Shown here piece by piece: positions 11,577 to 24,447 of a stretch of 64,000 nt of DNA. Position 1 is the stretch's first letter. Each line of letters starts with the position of its first letter. Source of the stretch: Diplolepis rosae (lineage: Eukaryota; Arthropoda; Insecta; Hymenoptera; Diplolepididae); contig JAPYXD010000716.1 in assembly GCA_030998225.1 (NCBI GenBank), positions 1,922,001 to 1,986,000 on the forward strand, written 5' to 3'. The notes under the pieces are model-generated. The model was not told the origin of the DNA, made no database searches, and was given only the letters and a program-made list of their open reading frames with translations. The translations under genes were made by a program, and so were the position numbers.

Positions 11577-12936
11577 AAACCGGCTTTGTGGGAACATTCT
11601 TATTGTGCGCTTTGCGCAAAAATTTGAGCGCGATTCGGTCGTCGCATTTCGAACTTGGTGCTCTGTCTTTTACATACAATATACTAATTTTTATTTCAAT
11701 TTCAAATGAAAAAAGAAATTCCATTCACGTAAGGCTCTATCGGCCTTAAGGAACACATTCTTATCGGAATACTAGCGCTTCGCGCTTGATTTTTATTTTA
11801 TATCCATTAGAGAAAAACTTAGATTCAAAAATAAAATAACAATTATTTCATATTTCGCATGGTTCTGCTGAAAAAAAGATAACGGAATTGTTTATTTTAA
11901 ATCAAATTTTCCACGTTAGAAACAAAAAATATTTGTTTTTATTAAATAGTTGCCTGAAGTAAATTTTTAGATCTTCTAAAGGTGAATAATTTTGCTCCTT
12001 GAGTTTTTTTCGTATTTTGCATATTTTTGCTGAGGAAGAGAGTTTTTTATTTTTTTAAATATTTTTCATTAATAAACAAGAGGTATAATTCCTTTGAGAA
12101 AATAATCAACACCGAAGATTTAGATCTTTTTTAAAAAAACAATTGTGTTTTTACACATATTTTCCGCACCTCATGTATTTTGGAGTGAAAATCCATTTTC
12201 TGATCTTGAAAAACGTTTTTTACGATTAAAACGAAAACTACGTGTCCGATCCAGAAATGGTCTGTAGTCAATTTGTAAATCTTCTTGAGATGAACAATTT
12301 TGTCGACAAAATTTTTTTCGTATCTCGCATAGTTCTTTTGGAAACTTCATTTTTATAAAAATATTTTTCATTAATAAACAAAGATATAACTTTTATGGAA
12401 AATGGGCATTAGCAAATCTGTAGATCTATTTAAAATGAACAATTTCACTTCCAGAAATTTATTCCCTATCTCATATATTTCGGCAGGAAAGTTGAATTTT
12501 TTAGAAAAAATTTTTTTTTTAATAACAAAAGATATAATTTCTGTGAAAAAATGTTCGGCACCAAAGTTGTAGATCTTTTCTGAAAAAAAATTTTGTTTCT
12601 TAACATTTTTTCCTTATCTCGTATATTTTAGAGTGAAATCTTGGATAACGTTTTTTACTATTGAAACGAAAACTACGTGTCCGATAAAAAATGGTCTGGA
12701 GTAAATTTATATATCTTCTTGAAGTGAAAAATTTTGTTTCCAACATTTTTTTCATATCTTACATAGTTCTTTTGGAAAGGAAGTAATTCGTTTATAAAAA
12801 TATTTTTTAATTATAATCAAAAGATATAACTTCCGTAAAAAAAATGGCCATATCAAAATTTGTAGATCTCTTTGAAATAAATAATTTTGCTTCGTAATAT
12901 TTTTTCCGCATCTCGTATATTTTGGCCAGAAAATTG
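11577..12936 (-). mobile_element. Composite dispersed repeat, copy 1: GC-patterned tail plus degenerate tandem core
   Basis: Read on the minus strand, this has the same order as the copy at 33254-34245. A core of degenerate units of about 160 bp (11830-12936) carries recurring phrases such as 'tgtagatct', 'tatctcgtatatttt' and 'ttaataaacaa'. It is followed by a tail with GCGC-type patches and the shared phrase 'ccttaaggccgatagagcc' (11735-11753). No protein is encoded. The matching head part of the family lies at 13565-13850, separated from this core by the inserted element at 12937-13551. Confidence 0.6.
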
Positions 12937-13551
12937 AATGGATAGATTATTTTTTTTTTTTTAATTTGGCTTTAGGGTCCAGAAATAATGTAAACTCAGG
13001 GTTTCATTTTTTCTTCAAACGATTCGACTCAGATTGGAGTCCTCATCAAAAATAAAAAGGAAGAAAAAAAATAAAAACTTTCACGTGTGACAAACGATAT
13101 AAATGGATTGCACTTGTGAAACTATAAAATTGGTCTAACTAAATTTACGAATAAAAAATAGAAAATTGTACAAAAAATTGATATAAAAATACATGGAGAA
13201 GAGACTTAAAAAATGTACACATGTGACAGTTAACATTATGGTAAACGGATATAAATCAATTGCACATGTAAGCCATATAATTGGTCCAACTGACTAAATT
13301 CGAAAACATAATAAAAATAAAAAGTGTGTCGAATTTTTTCATAAAAAATAATAACTAACTGAATTTTGCGAAAGAAACCATAGAAAAGGTTTTTTTTAAT
13401 GGAATTACATGGAAGACTTAGAAAATTTGAAGTGTGACGGATAAACATTGTGGTAAACGATATAAATCAAGTTTGAGGAAAAAATTAAACCCTGAGTTTA
13501 CATTATTTCTGGAACCTAAAGCCAAATTTAAAAAAATCATCTATCCATTAA
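12937..13551. mobile_element. Non-coding element with long terminal inverted repeats and a hammerhead-like motif
   Basis: The left arm begins 'aatggatagat', continues through 'aatttggctttaggg' and ends near 13022. The right arm (about 13468-13551) is its inverse over some 80 bp with few mismatches. Between them are about two and a half degenerate copies of a unit containing 'gataaacgatataaat'-type text. The left arm carries a hammerhead-like motif on the minus strand (13021-13047). It could be a Penelope-like or retrozyme-type non-autonomous element with inverted terminal units, or a MITE. No clear target duplication was found. Confidence 0.6.
13021..13047 (-). ncRNA. Hammerhead-like motif, one core mismatch in the GAAAC box
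   Basis: The minus strand reads TGATGAG, then GACTC pairing with GAGTC across CAATCT, then GAATC. This is the CUGAUGA / stem II / GAAAC order of a hammerhead with the first C and one A changed. A sister sequence with the same flanking phrase 'accctaaagccaa' lies at 26646-26676. Confidence 0.45.
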
Positions 13552-13564
13552 TATTATTGAGGGT

Positions 13565-13850
13565 CAATATAAGCCAGTTATTTATAATTTAGAAAATTGA
13601 ATTTTTGATTTTTCGAAAAATGTTTATGATGAATAAAACCAGAACCATTGGTCAAAAATGGCTGGTTAACGATCTCGTCTTTTCTTTTTAGGTCCTCTAC
13701 AAGTGTGCCAACGCGCAATCCAATCGGACCATTCTTTCGGCAGGACCTTTCATAAAAACCGTTTCTTCTCACTCAGGGGCTCTCAAAAATCGGGATTAGA
13801 TGAAAATCTGAAAAGTCATTTTTCACCTAAAACCAATACCTTCTCATATG
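13565..13850 (-). repeat. Head segment of the composite dispersed repeat (copy 1)
   Basis: Read on the minus strand it begins 'gagaaggtattggttttagg' and continues for about 280 bp. Shorter versions of the same text occur at 33254-33302 and 43794-43905 on the plus strand. The minus-strand frame of 64 codons here is not recognised and is not open in the other copies. Confidence 0.6.
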
Positions 13851-13859
13851 AAGATAATT

Positions 13860-16260
13860 CAAACATCTAAGTATTAAGGTTCAATATAGAATCATTGAAG
13901 CATGAATGAAAGTAAATAAAATTGGATTTGATGAAAGGTTTCATTGATACATTTCAATTCCCTACTTGGGTAGAAATAATTAAGATGCTGAGAGCAGGTT
14001 ATACTTAACTCAGGGACTGTTGATTCTGATGCAGTGGATGATTATGCCGCATTTACGCACTGAGTGGACATTGGCGTACAATTATCGATTTGAAATTCAA
14101 ATCCGACTGGATTCCGCGGTTCTGATTGACTCTGGTAGCACGTGAGTAGCAGAGAAAGAAGAGGAAGAAGAAGAGTCAGGAGAATGAAAAGAAGAGAAGA
14201 GAATAAAAAGAATGAGGGCTGCCTCCCGTACTGCCGTAATGGCACCTAATACGGGCACGTAGGTATGGGGGTCCGTAAGAAGAAGGTATAGTTTATAGTG
14301 ATTACATGGGGTCAGGTCTCGGCAATAAATCATCTCATGGTGGCCATGGCTATATGCTACATGACCAGGACCTATGGTTGAGTTTTGCTCGACTCAGACG
14401 CACCTATGTGCGGGCGGAGCGATCAGCAAAAGCAAAGCGAATTCAAAAAAGTAAAAGGACTATCGCGAGAAGAGAGGAAGATAGCAAAAAAGTCTTAAAG
14501 AAGGCAAGAGTTATTCGTAGAGGTGAGAAAGACAGAGACAAAGTAAAAGGGAGAAGGGAAAGAGCCGCAATACCGGGAGCCATCCTATTGGAATTTAAAT
14601 AATAATTATAGTGTTTAATATCATACGGGCCCTGCCTCGAGAGCCTCCTCCTCTTGCCTCTCTTCTTCATTCGATGCACCACGAAGGCCAGTCCTTATAT
14701 CTCGTTGCTTTCTACTCCTCTCTTTCTTTCTCTCTTCCTCTTTCACATTTTATGATACATGTACACGTATCTAGAGGAACATTGATAGCAGTGAAACCTG
14801 TAATAAACGATGGACGAACTTGATAATCGACCATAAGTGTAAGCTACCGTTTATGTCCAGATTCTCGTATCCATAGCTAATGAATTTTCTGAATTAGATT
14901 TGATCAGGGTAATTTTCAGACTGCGTTTCGCAGTACTACTAATTTTGCGCAAACCAGATTCTGAAATCCAAGGACTCGAAGTAGATAGATTCGAGGATAA
15001 CCGGAACAGAAGTAGAACTCGCAGAATCGCCCACTCATACGCAGCTAGCATGACTTTGTATAGTATGTACGATAAATAATCAGTAGCTGCATAGCTTGTC
15101 AGATAAGAGACAACAAGAACACTCGATTCTGCCAATAAGTAGATCTTCTCTGACAATTTATAGCCAGAACAAGTTTCTCGTGCTATCTCATCCTGTTTAT
15201 TTTTCAATTAAGGAAAGATATAATATATCTTTGAAAAGATGAAGAAGAGGCTGAGGTGAGAAATGAAGAATTGTTGTCGATGTTTCCTTTCCTCTCGAAT
15301 CATGATCTTTCGAGTGTTTTCTCGAATATGGAGAAGAAGGTATATGATGAAAATAAAGGGATAGGAGTATCAGAAAGAAGAAGCATCGAGGAGTACTAGT
15401 GGTACCAGATTCTCTCAGGCATCAGAGAGAGAATTCTGCTGCAATGTTTGTTTTCTGGTGGGCGGGCCTGGGCCTCAGGCCCGGCAAGGTAAGACCCGAG
15501 CTGCAAGTCACGAGCCAACAATAGTACAAATAATAACAAGCTCAGGTCGAGTTCTTTGAGGGAGGCATCTTCTTGACCAGACAGTAGCCGCCATGCTACT
15601 CTTTTAAAGCTACATTCACATCGATCTGTTATTTCTTCTCTGGACGAGTTCATCGCAATATCAATAAAACTTGATGAATCAGAAAGCAAGATAATAAAAT
15701 AGACATCTATCGCTAATGGTTCTATAATAATTTCGTAATTTACATATGGTCTTTTTATCTACTTGAATTTGTTTCTAAAAGTTGGAAATTTTGAGCTAAA
15801 ACAAATTCAGCGATCTTGTTCATTCACGAGTACAAAACGTGATAAGTATTGTTCTGAGCCGAGTTTCGCGAGCAGAAACTCGTGCTGCAATGTGCGTGCA
15901 TCTTTATTTAGCGAATTGCATTCCCATAAAATCTCTACGAATGTTAGCCACAGGACAGAACCAAGCCTCTGCTATCGTGGCACGAATGGGGCCCACCCAC
16001 AACGCACGATCTCCAAGCTCGCTCTTCTTCGCTACCGGTATTGAATCCGGTGCATTGTTTTTCTCCAGCCATGAGAAGGAAAGATTATTTGCATTGGTTT
16101 CTCGTCGAGGCAAATTCCGGTGTCTCGAAAATCTTTGTTCTGTATTTATCTTTTGTGGCATTTCCATTACCACAAAATACTTTAATACAATGTGAATACT
16201 TATTTATTTATTTCCAAGATAAAGGCTTACTAAGTTTGGATAAAATACAAATAGTTTTCA
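13860..16260. other. Moderate-GC interval without recognisable gene
   Basis: Contains purine-rich and pyrimidine-rich tracts (for example about 14150-14210 and 14635-14750) that create overlapping frames on both strands. Frames of up to 118 codons (14851-15207 minus, 15839-16195 plus) have no domain, signal or linked exon that I can identify. Nothing here supports a gene call. Confidence 0.35.
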
Positions 16261-16269
16261 GGATTAACA

Positions 16270-17960
16270 TAATCAGACGCAACAATATCAGCACTGTAAG
16301 TAACAAATATAGCAACAATAAAACTTCTGCGCAATTATTCTACGATAAGCTAGCAACATAAAATCAGTTAAAGTAATAAAAAAGTCACAGGACAGTAGCG
16401 CATCAAAAAGCCTACAACACTTAATTGATAGAATAACAACAGCATAAAAGCTACATACCAGTTTAAAAATAGAATAGCAAAAGCATACTTCTACACAATA
16501 TTGAATAAATATAACAACAGCGAAGGAGCTGAGCAAAAGTGCTATATAAAACAGCAATGACATAAAAGCTACACATATGCGCAAAAGACGGCATGAAGGT
16601 TACACAACAGTAAATCAGTAGAACAAAAACATAATAAAAGCAGCTTATCAGTGCATAAACAGAACAACAACAGCCTAAAAGTTGCACGGCAACAAATCAA
16701 TGAAACACCAACAGCATGAAAACTGCACAGCAGTGAAATAATAGAACAAAAACATAATAAAAGCTGCTTATCAGTGCATAAACAGAACAACAACAGCCTA
16801 GAAGGTGCATGACAACAAATCAATGAAAACTGCGCAGCAGTGACTTAATAGAACAAAAACATAATAAAAGCTGCTGGATAAGCATCCGTGCATAAATAGA
16901 ACAACAACAGGCTAAAAGGTGCACGGCAACAAATTAATGAAACAAGAACAGCATCAAAACTGCACAGCAGTGAAATAATAGAACAAAAACATAATAAAAG
17001 CTGCTTATCAGTGCATAAACAGAACAACAACAGCCTAAAAGGTGCACGGCAACAAATCAATGAAACACCAACAACATGAAAACTGCACAGCAGTGACATA
17101 ATAGAACAAAAACATAATAAAAGCTACTGGATAAGCATCCGTGCATAAACAAAACAACAACAGCCTAAAAGGTGCACGGCAACAAATAAATAAAACACCA
17201 ACAGCATGAAAAGTGCGCAGCAGTGAAATAATAGAACAAAAACATATTAAAAGCTGCACAGCAGCGATACAAATGAAAGAACAGCATAAAAACTGCACAA
17301 CAGCGCTTCTACCGAATAATAACAGAATAAAATCTGCACAACTGTGAATTAATAGAATAGCAGGAGAATAAAAACTGCATAGAAGAGTATAAATAGAACA
17401 ACAAGAGCCTAAAATCTGCACAACAGCGGATTATTAGAACATCAACGAAATAAAAGCTGCTTTGTAGTGCATAAACAGAACAACAGCCTCAAAGCAGCAC
17501 ATAATAGAACAAAAACATAGTGAAAGCTGTATAGCAGCGCTTCAAAAAAAAAATAACAGAATAAAATCTGCACAACTGTGAATTAATAGAATAGCAGGAG
17601 AATAAAAACTGCATAGAAGAGTATAAATAGAACAACAAGAGCCTAAAATCTGCACAACAGTGAAATAATCGGACAAGAACATAACAAAAACTGCCTAACT
17701 CTGTATAAACATAGCAACAACGTATTAAAAGAAAAATATTAACATAAAAATTACACAACAGCACAACCACACATCAAAGCTTGCAAAAAAGCTGCATGGC
17801 AGAACATCAATAGAACTTCAATTTTATAAAAGCTAGACAGCATCGTTTCAACAGAAGAACAACAGAAGAAGCTGCATAACAGCATTCTAGTAGCACAATA
17901 AGAGCATCACTGTTACTACATGAACAAATCTGCTACAGCAACACAGTTGTATAAATTGCA
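16270..17960. repeat. Minisatellite with about 40-bp units in a three-part, about 122-bp higher-order repeat
   Basis: Basic units of 40-42 bp share the frame 'aacagcataaaagctgcacagcagtgaaataatag'-type text. In 16600-17260 three distinguishable units follow one another repeatedly: one with 'cataataaaagctgc', one with 'cctaaaaggtgcacggc', and one with 'gcatgaaaactgcacagc'. This gives a higher-order period of about 122 bp, with an occasional extra insert 'tggataagcatccg'. Outside that stretch the order is looser. The Cys/Leu-rich minus-strand frames are only translations of the repeat. Confidence 0.85.
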
Positions 17961-17964
17961 CATA

Positions 17965-19290
17965 AATGATCATAACATCATTATAATTTAAAGAAAATAG
18001 TGTAATGGCTAGAGAAAATCACAATATCCATCAAAATCAAATTTATACAATATGTAATTTCTAAGAGGTCCAAGATTCTACAGTCGACATATGAAATTTT
18101 ATCTGAGCAGTTTTTTTATCAGGATCGGGATTTCTTTAGGACGTGAAAATTAAGTGATAAGGGAACGAGACCCCTAATGGATATAGACATACACAAGTTG
18201 GAGAAGAACTAGAAGAAACCCACGCATTCACCTCTCGCAGAGTCAGGTGCGTTGTTTGGATCAAGTAGGGCAATAAAGGCCAAGAACTATTTTGGGTCTA
18301 CATTTCTAAATCTTTCCACCTATCAAATATCCTCAACTTGAAAAATGAGATTTTAATGATGATTTAATATTCTTAAACGATTTAGAACACGTTCTGAGCA
18401 CGTTTTACGACTACAGTTAGAAACAATACTAATCTAAGTAACCCTGAAATTAAAAAAAAGTCAAGATAAAACTTTTAAAGCGCAAAAACAATTTATTTCG
18501 TCTATATATAAATTCATCGAGCTTTAATCTTTTCCTTTTTTATTCTCTTCTTTTTGTTTTCTGATAGCATCTAAATATTCTAAAATAGTTGGAAAGAGTT
18601 TGAAATCGAAGCGACTTCAAAATTTTGAGTAATGTTTTCAAAACTCCATAACTTTTTTAGATTTTTCAAAATTCAATGACTTTTTTGAGGATAAAGCGTG
18701 TTTAGCCGACAAGTTTAACGGTTCATCCACCATCTGTCCAATTAGGTCTTTTACGATCCGGTTAGGATCTTTTCCAATCAACTGATAAAAAATACTGATC
18801 CCTAATTTCTTGATTATCTTGCCATCCACTCTAGGCGGGACTAGTGATGATTCTCCAAGGCCTAAAGGCGTGTACCGAGGCACTCGTCTTCTTGGGTTGT
18901 ATACCTTATATATTTTACGTCAAGCTAGTGCAGCGCGTCATTATGCTCACGTCACTCACATTTTCCTTCTACTCTGTTGGGGTCCAGACATACGAGGAAC
19001 ACGAGCCACAAAAACCGCCTCTTCGATATTTTTAAAAAATTTCATTCCCTCCCTCTGGACCTTACTAACACCCTGTCTCGTCACGTTCGAGCCAACTATC
19101 ATTTATAATCATAGGCAGATAATATTCCATGAAACGTGCCCTGAACAAAACAGGGCGATTGAGCAGATACAAGTTTAGACTTTAGATGAAGAGGAAGGAC
19201 AGCTTCCATCTTGAGGTGCGTCGATGAACCTTTGCTTAGACTCACAATGGATTCTCTCTTTGGGTGTCGCAACTTAGGTTCCTTTTCATT
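17965..19290. other. Gene-free interval
   Basis: No coding sequence or named element recognised. Overlapping frames on both strands at 18638-19178 have no known motif. Confidence 0.3.
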
Positions 19291-19294
19291 GTTC

Positions 19295-19628
19295 GTTCTC
19301 TGAGTCTCATCTTATCTTTCTTTCTTTCCAGAGTAATCTCGATTTTTCGTTTCGCGTTGCCCTATTCGACCTGTCATTTTCAAGCGTTTTTCTCGCGACG
19401 GGAGTTTCTTCAATACATGTGGGTCTGACGAGTTTTCGGAGATTGATCTGGTGCGAAAATAACACACAAGAGGATTCCTCAGATGAAAAAGTAGAGAAAA
19501 TGCAAAGGAATAATTGAAATATGGAGATACTTAGACGGTGAACTGGTCACTGATAAAGTCATTTGGATTGTCGGTTAGAATCATCAATTATGAAATTAAT
19601 GTACAGACTGAATATGTAAAATAATTAT
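19295..19628. repeat. Direct repeat flanking satellite array A, left copy
   Basis: 334 bp, beginning 'gttctctgagtctcatctt' and ending near 'gtaaaataattat'. It is over 90 percent identical by eye to 21844-22178, in the same orientation. It contains a pyrimidine tract and CAG followed by a frame of about 62 codons that stays open in both copies, but the differences are mostly amino-acid changing, so conservation as a protein is not supported. Confidence 0.85.
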
Positions 19629-19634
19629 TAAAAT

Positions 19635-21843
19635 GAAATTTCTTCCATTACACCAAAAGAAAAATTTACACGATAGGGAATATATAAGATTTTGCTAGAA
19701 ATAAATCCGTGTAAATGTTTATATTTATTTTTTCATGAAAACATATTCTTGGTGATATGGAATATTCAATATTGTCCTAAATAGAATCTACACGATCAGG
19801 ATTAATTTATACAATGCTAGAAAAAGATCTATATGGAATGAAATTTTTATATTCATTTTTACATGAAAACATGTTCTCCCTGATATGGAATATTCACTAT
19901 TGCAGTAAATAAAATCTACACGATAAACATTAATTTATACAGTCCTAGAAAAAAATCTATATGGAATGAAATTTTTTCCATTGCACCAATAGAAAAATCT
20001 ACACGATAGGGAATATATAAGATTTTGCTAGAAATAAATCCGTGTAAATGTTTATATTTATTTTTTCATGAAAACATATTCTTGGTGATATGGAATATTC
20101 AATATTGTCCTAAATAGAATCTACACGATCAGGATTAATTTATACAATGCTAGAAAAAGATCTATATGGAATGAAATTTTTATATTCATTTTTACATGAA
20201 AACATGTTCTCCCTGATATGGAATATTCACTATTGCAGTAAATAAAATCTACACGATAAACATTAATTTATACAGTCCTAGAAAAAAATCTATATGGAAT
20301 GAAATTTTTTCCATTGCACCAATAGAAAAATCTACACGATAGGGAATATATACAATTTTACTGGAAAAAATCAGAGTAAAAATTTATATTTTATTTATTC
20401 GTGAAAACATATTCTCCGTGGTATGGAATATTCACTATTGTCCTGAATAAAATCTACACGATAGGGATTAATTTATACAGTGCTAGAAAAAGTTCTATAT
20501 GGAATAATATTTTTATATTAATTTTTGCGTGAAAACATATTCTCTAGGATATGGAACATTCACTATTATCCTAAATAAAATCTACACGATAGGGATTAAT
20601 TTATACAGTGCTAGAAATAAATCCATGTAAAAATTTATATCCATTTTTCCATGGAAACATATTCTCCGTGATATGGAATATTCTATATTGTGCTAGATAA
20701 AATTCACACGATGAGGATTAATTCATTCTGTGCTGAACAAAATCTGTATGGAATGAAATTTTTCCCATTGCGCCAAAAAAAAAATCTACACGATAGGGAA
20801 TATATACTTTTATGCTAGAAATAAATCCATGTAAAAACTTATATCCATTTTTCCGTGGAAACATATTCTCCGTGATATGGAATATTCACTATTGTGCTGA
20901 ATAAAATTCACACAATGGGGATTAATTCATTCTGTGCTAAAAATAATCTGTATGAAATGCATATTTTCCATTGTGCCAAAAAAAATCTACACGATAGGGA
21001 ATATATACTATTATGCTAGAAATAAATCCATGTAAAAACTTATATCCATTTTTCCGTGGAAACATATTCTCCGTGATATGGAATATTCTATATTGTGCTA
21101 GATAAAATTCACACGATAAGGATTAATTCATTCTGTGCTAAAAACAATTTGTATGGAATGCATATTTTCCATTGCGCCAAATAAAAATCTGCACGATAGG
21201 GAATATATACTATTATGCTAGAAATAAACCCATGTAAAAATTTATATCCATTCTTCCGTAGAAACATATTCTCCGTGATATGGAATATTCAATATTGTGC
21301 TAGATAAAATTTACACGATGAGGATTAATTCATTCTGTGCTAAACAAAATCTGTATGGTATGAAATTTTTTCCATTGCGCCAAAAAAAAGTCTACACGAT
21401 AGGGAATATATACTTTTATGCTAGAAATAAATCCATGTAAAAACTTATATCCAGTTTTCCGTGGAAACATATTCTCCGTGATATGGAATATTCACTATTG
21501 TGCTGAATAAAATTCACACGATAAGGATTAATTCATTCCGTGCTAAAAACAATCTGTATGGAATGCATATTTTCCATTGCGCCAAAAAAAAATCTGCACG
21601 ATAGGGAATATATACTATTATGCTAGAAATAAACCCATGTAAAAATTTATATCCATTTTACCGTGGAAACATATTCTCCGTGATATGGAATATTCAATAT
21701 TGTGCTAGATAAAATTCACACTATGAGGATTAATTCATTCTGTGCTAAACAAAATCTGTATGGAATGAAATTTTTTCCATTGCGCCAAAAAAAAAAAATC
21801 TACACGATAGGGAATATATACTATTATGCTAGAAAGAAATAAA
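19635..21843. repeat. Satellite array A, about 202-bp monomers with a 333-bp higher-order unit at its left end
   Basis: Monomers share 'ctacacgatagggaatata', 'gtggaaacatattctccgtg' and 'atatggaatattcactattg'. From about 20780 on, the 'ctacacgatagg' phrase recurs every 201-205 bp. At the left end a 333-bp composite (starting 19681 and 20014) is repeated almost unchanged. The array directly abuts the right flanking direct repeat. The same family forms array B at 28970-33105, and decayed relatives occur at about 26985-27470, 35040-35420 and 55800-56390. Confidence 0.9.
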
Positions 21844-22178
21844 GTTCTCTGAGTCTCATCTTATCTTGCTTTATTTCCAGAGTAATCTCGATTTTTCGTT
21901 TCACGTTGCCCTATTCGACCTGTCATTTTTAAGCGTTTTTCTCGCGACGGGCGTTTCTTCAAATCATGTGGGTCTGACGAGTTTTCGAAGATTGATCTGG
22001 TGCGAAAATAACACACAAGAGGTTTCCTCAGATGAAAAGGTAGAGAAAATGCAGTTCAATGATTAAAATGGGGAGATACTCAGATAGTGAACTGGTCACT
22101 GATAGTCATTTAGATTATCGGTTAGAATCATTAATTATTATGAAATGACTGTACTGACTGAATATGTAAAATGATTAT
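21844..22178. repeat. Direct repeat flanking satellite array A, right copy
   Basis: 335-bp partner of 19295-19628 in direct orientation, offset by 2549 bp. It begins exactly where the satellite stops. Confidence 0.85.
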
Positions 22179-24443
22179 ACGGTTTATGTTATGAAGGTAC
22201 ATCCGGGGCCGAAGCTGTTAATTCTGAACTTGACGTAATCGATGATTGTGCAAATTCTAGAGTGAGATTAAGCATTGACACGAAATGAAATCAAAGTCTG
22301 GGTTCTGGAGGTCCGGACGACGCACCTAGAAATTCAACACCCACGCCGTTTCCGCCCGAATCCTTTCGTGGTTCCTCTTTTTAGGTCCTCCATTTAGAGA
22401 AAAGGAAATAATACAAGAGAGTGAGAAGGGGCGGGGGAAAAGAAGAGCGTCACTTCTCCTCGGGGGTCTTGGTAATTGTGGTGCTCTCCAACTGTTATTA
22501 TTAAGCCGATATTTTACTAAGGGGACACAGGTTCACGCATATAATTTGCGAAAGGCTTTAATTATGGGTTGGTGGTGTATACGCAGACGATGACTTTGGT
22601 GCCTAGCGTTAGACGATGGACCATGGAAAGGAAAAAGGGCGAGGCCGGATTTATCTATCTCTCTTCCTCTTCCCTTTCATTCTTCCTTCGCCTACGCGTC
22701 AAGCCAGCTTCATCCTTTTGTGCTTTATCATTAACATCGTCTTTTCTTATTTCAATAAGACCCCCATCTCACTTTTTGTCCTTCCTTTCATACTGAGAAG
22801 ATCATCCAAAATTCGATCTTCAAAAAAGTCAAGATCAGATTATTTAAAGTTTCAAGATGGAGGAAAAAGGGATTATTTATCATAGGGAAGTAAAATGATT
22901 GATAATGTTGATTGGGGAGGGAAAAGAGAAGATCATTCGCCGATCTTTATTTCTAAAGGTCTGGGTGTGCGAATAACAATGATCAATAGAAAAAAGTGTG
23001 GGTTGAGAAAGGGGAACTGAATGGACCATGGAAAGGTAAGTGCCTGTCTGGCCCACCCACACATCTCGTTGCATTCGGACGTCTCTATTGTCTTTGAAGA
23101 GAGTTAACTCCTTGACTACGAAATAACGGTGTCGCATATTCACGGTCTCTTATTTATACCCAGTAAATCTCTTTGCCTCACTCAGAATTTAGATCTCTTA
23201 AAGAAAAAAGAAAAAATTTTCATTTCAGATATTAGACTTTCAATTAATTTGGAGTTTTATTGCTGCAGCTTTGGTAATAAACGTTCAGCAAAGGAAAAGA
23301 AGAACTCTTAGCCAGTTATAATTATACATACTCGTTTTTCGCAGGCATAACGCGAATAGGTACAGAAGCTTTTTATTGGCTAATTGGTAATTAAGCCGAG
23401 TTTAACAGCAGGCAACGCTTTCTTGCCCGCCTCGTCGTTCTGAAACTCGCTAATTTAATTTGCGGTTTCGTCGCCCGTCAGTCTCTCCATCTGTTAGGAA
23501 CTCACTACACCGGCTACCTGCAATTGCTAAAAACCAACCTCAGATACTCTATGGACCAAAATTACCTCAAGGTAAAAAACTAAAAGCAAATAAAAGAAGA
23601 GGACAAGTATTTCAATATGGTAAATAAATTCAGTTGACGAGTCTGAAAAGAGATCGACGTCATATTATTCCAAGGTGGTAGATACACACTCCACTTTGAA
23701 GGCTCGAAGAATAGATCCATACAGATTCGTCGATACGATTAGACAATTTGTAAACACGAACACGTAGGAGTACCAGTACAATATTCTCGATGACCTGTCT
23801 CTGAACTCTCATATCCTCTCTTAAAATTTACTTTGAACGATCATCCCGGTCATTCATTCACTCTTTCATTCATGTTCATCTTTGCCTGAATATGACTCCG
23901 GGATTTCAAGAACGAAAATTACGATGACACAAGGCTCAGACTGAACAAGGATCTAAGATGTGCTGAACCTATCGTTATTGACAGGAAACAAGATTCTTAA
24001 TTCTCCTCCAGGCGAGGAAAAAAAAATCTAGTAGTCATTCATGCCTGCCACACCTTCAGACTAACGAAATTGAATTCGCATTCTCCAATGATACCAGAAT
24101 ATTTTTTATTCGAAAAACTTACTCTCAGATATACTTTAGAATTTTGGATAAGTGTTCAGATTTTAGAAGGAAGAAATATGGAAAGAGGAATAACACTTGA
24201 GTCTTCTGATGGCCTTTAGTTCTTGGCACATTGATTCGACAAAGTGACGGATGGTTTAGGGTCAAGAGGGGTTAGAGTGGCGCCTGCTGGATCCTCAGCT
24301 CGCCATTCTCACTTCCTTTTACCTTCAAACCTCATCTGACCATAACCCTTTTCTTTTTCTAGTCCCTTCCCTTTTGAGTTCATCAACCCCCTTAGTCTAC
24401 TTTTCTCTTCACCAGATGCAACTATTCGAATAAGATAAATTTA
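22179..24443. other. Moderate-GC interval without recognisable gene
   Basis: Includes pyrimidine-rich stretches (22650-22800) and several frames under 90 codons on both strands, none with a recognised motif. It may be intergenic or intronic. Confidence 0.35.
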
Positions 24444-24447
24444 TTAA

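Noticed and set aside
14042..15207. Possible multi-exon gene in the 14-15 kb interval
   Set aside because: Frames overlap on both strands over purine and pyrimidine tracts; no motif or consistent splice chain.
16288..17770. Series of Cys/Leu-rich membrane-like frames on the minus strand
   Set aside because: All arise from the 40-bp minisatellite; no start, splice or codon-level conservation.
19295..22178. Duplicated coding exon in the flanks of satellite array A
   Set aside because: The frame is open in both copies, but most differences between them change amino acids and no partner exon or known family is seen.
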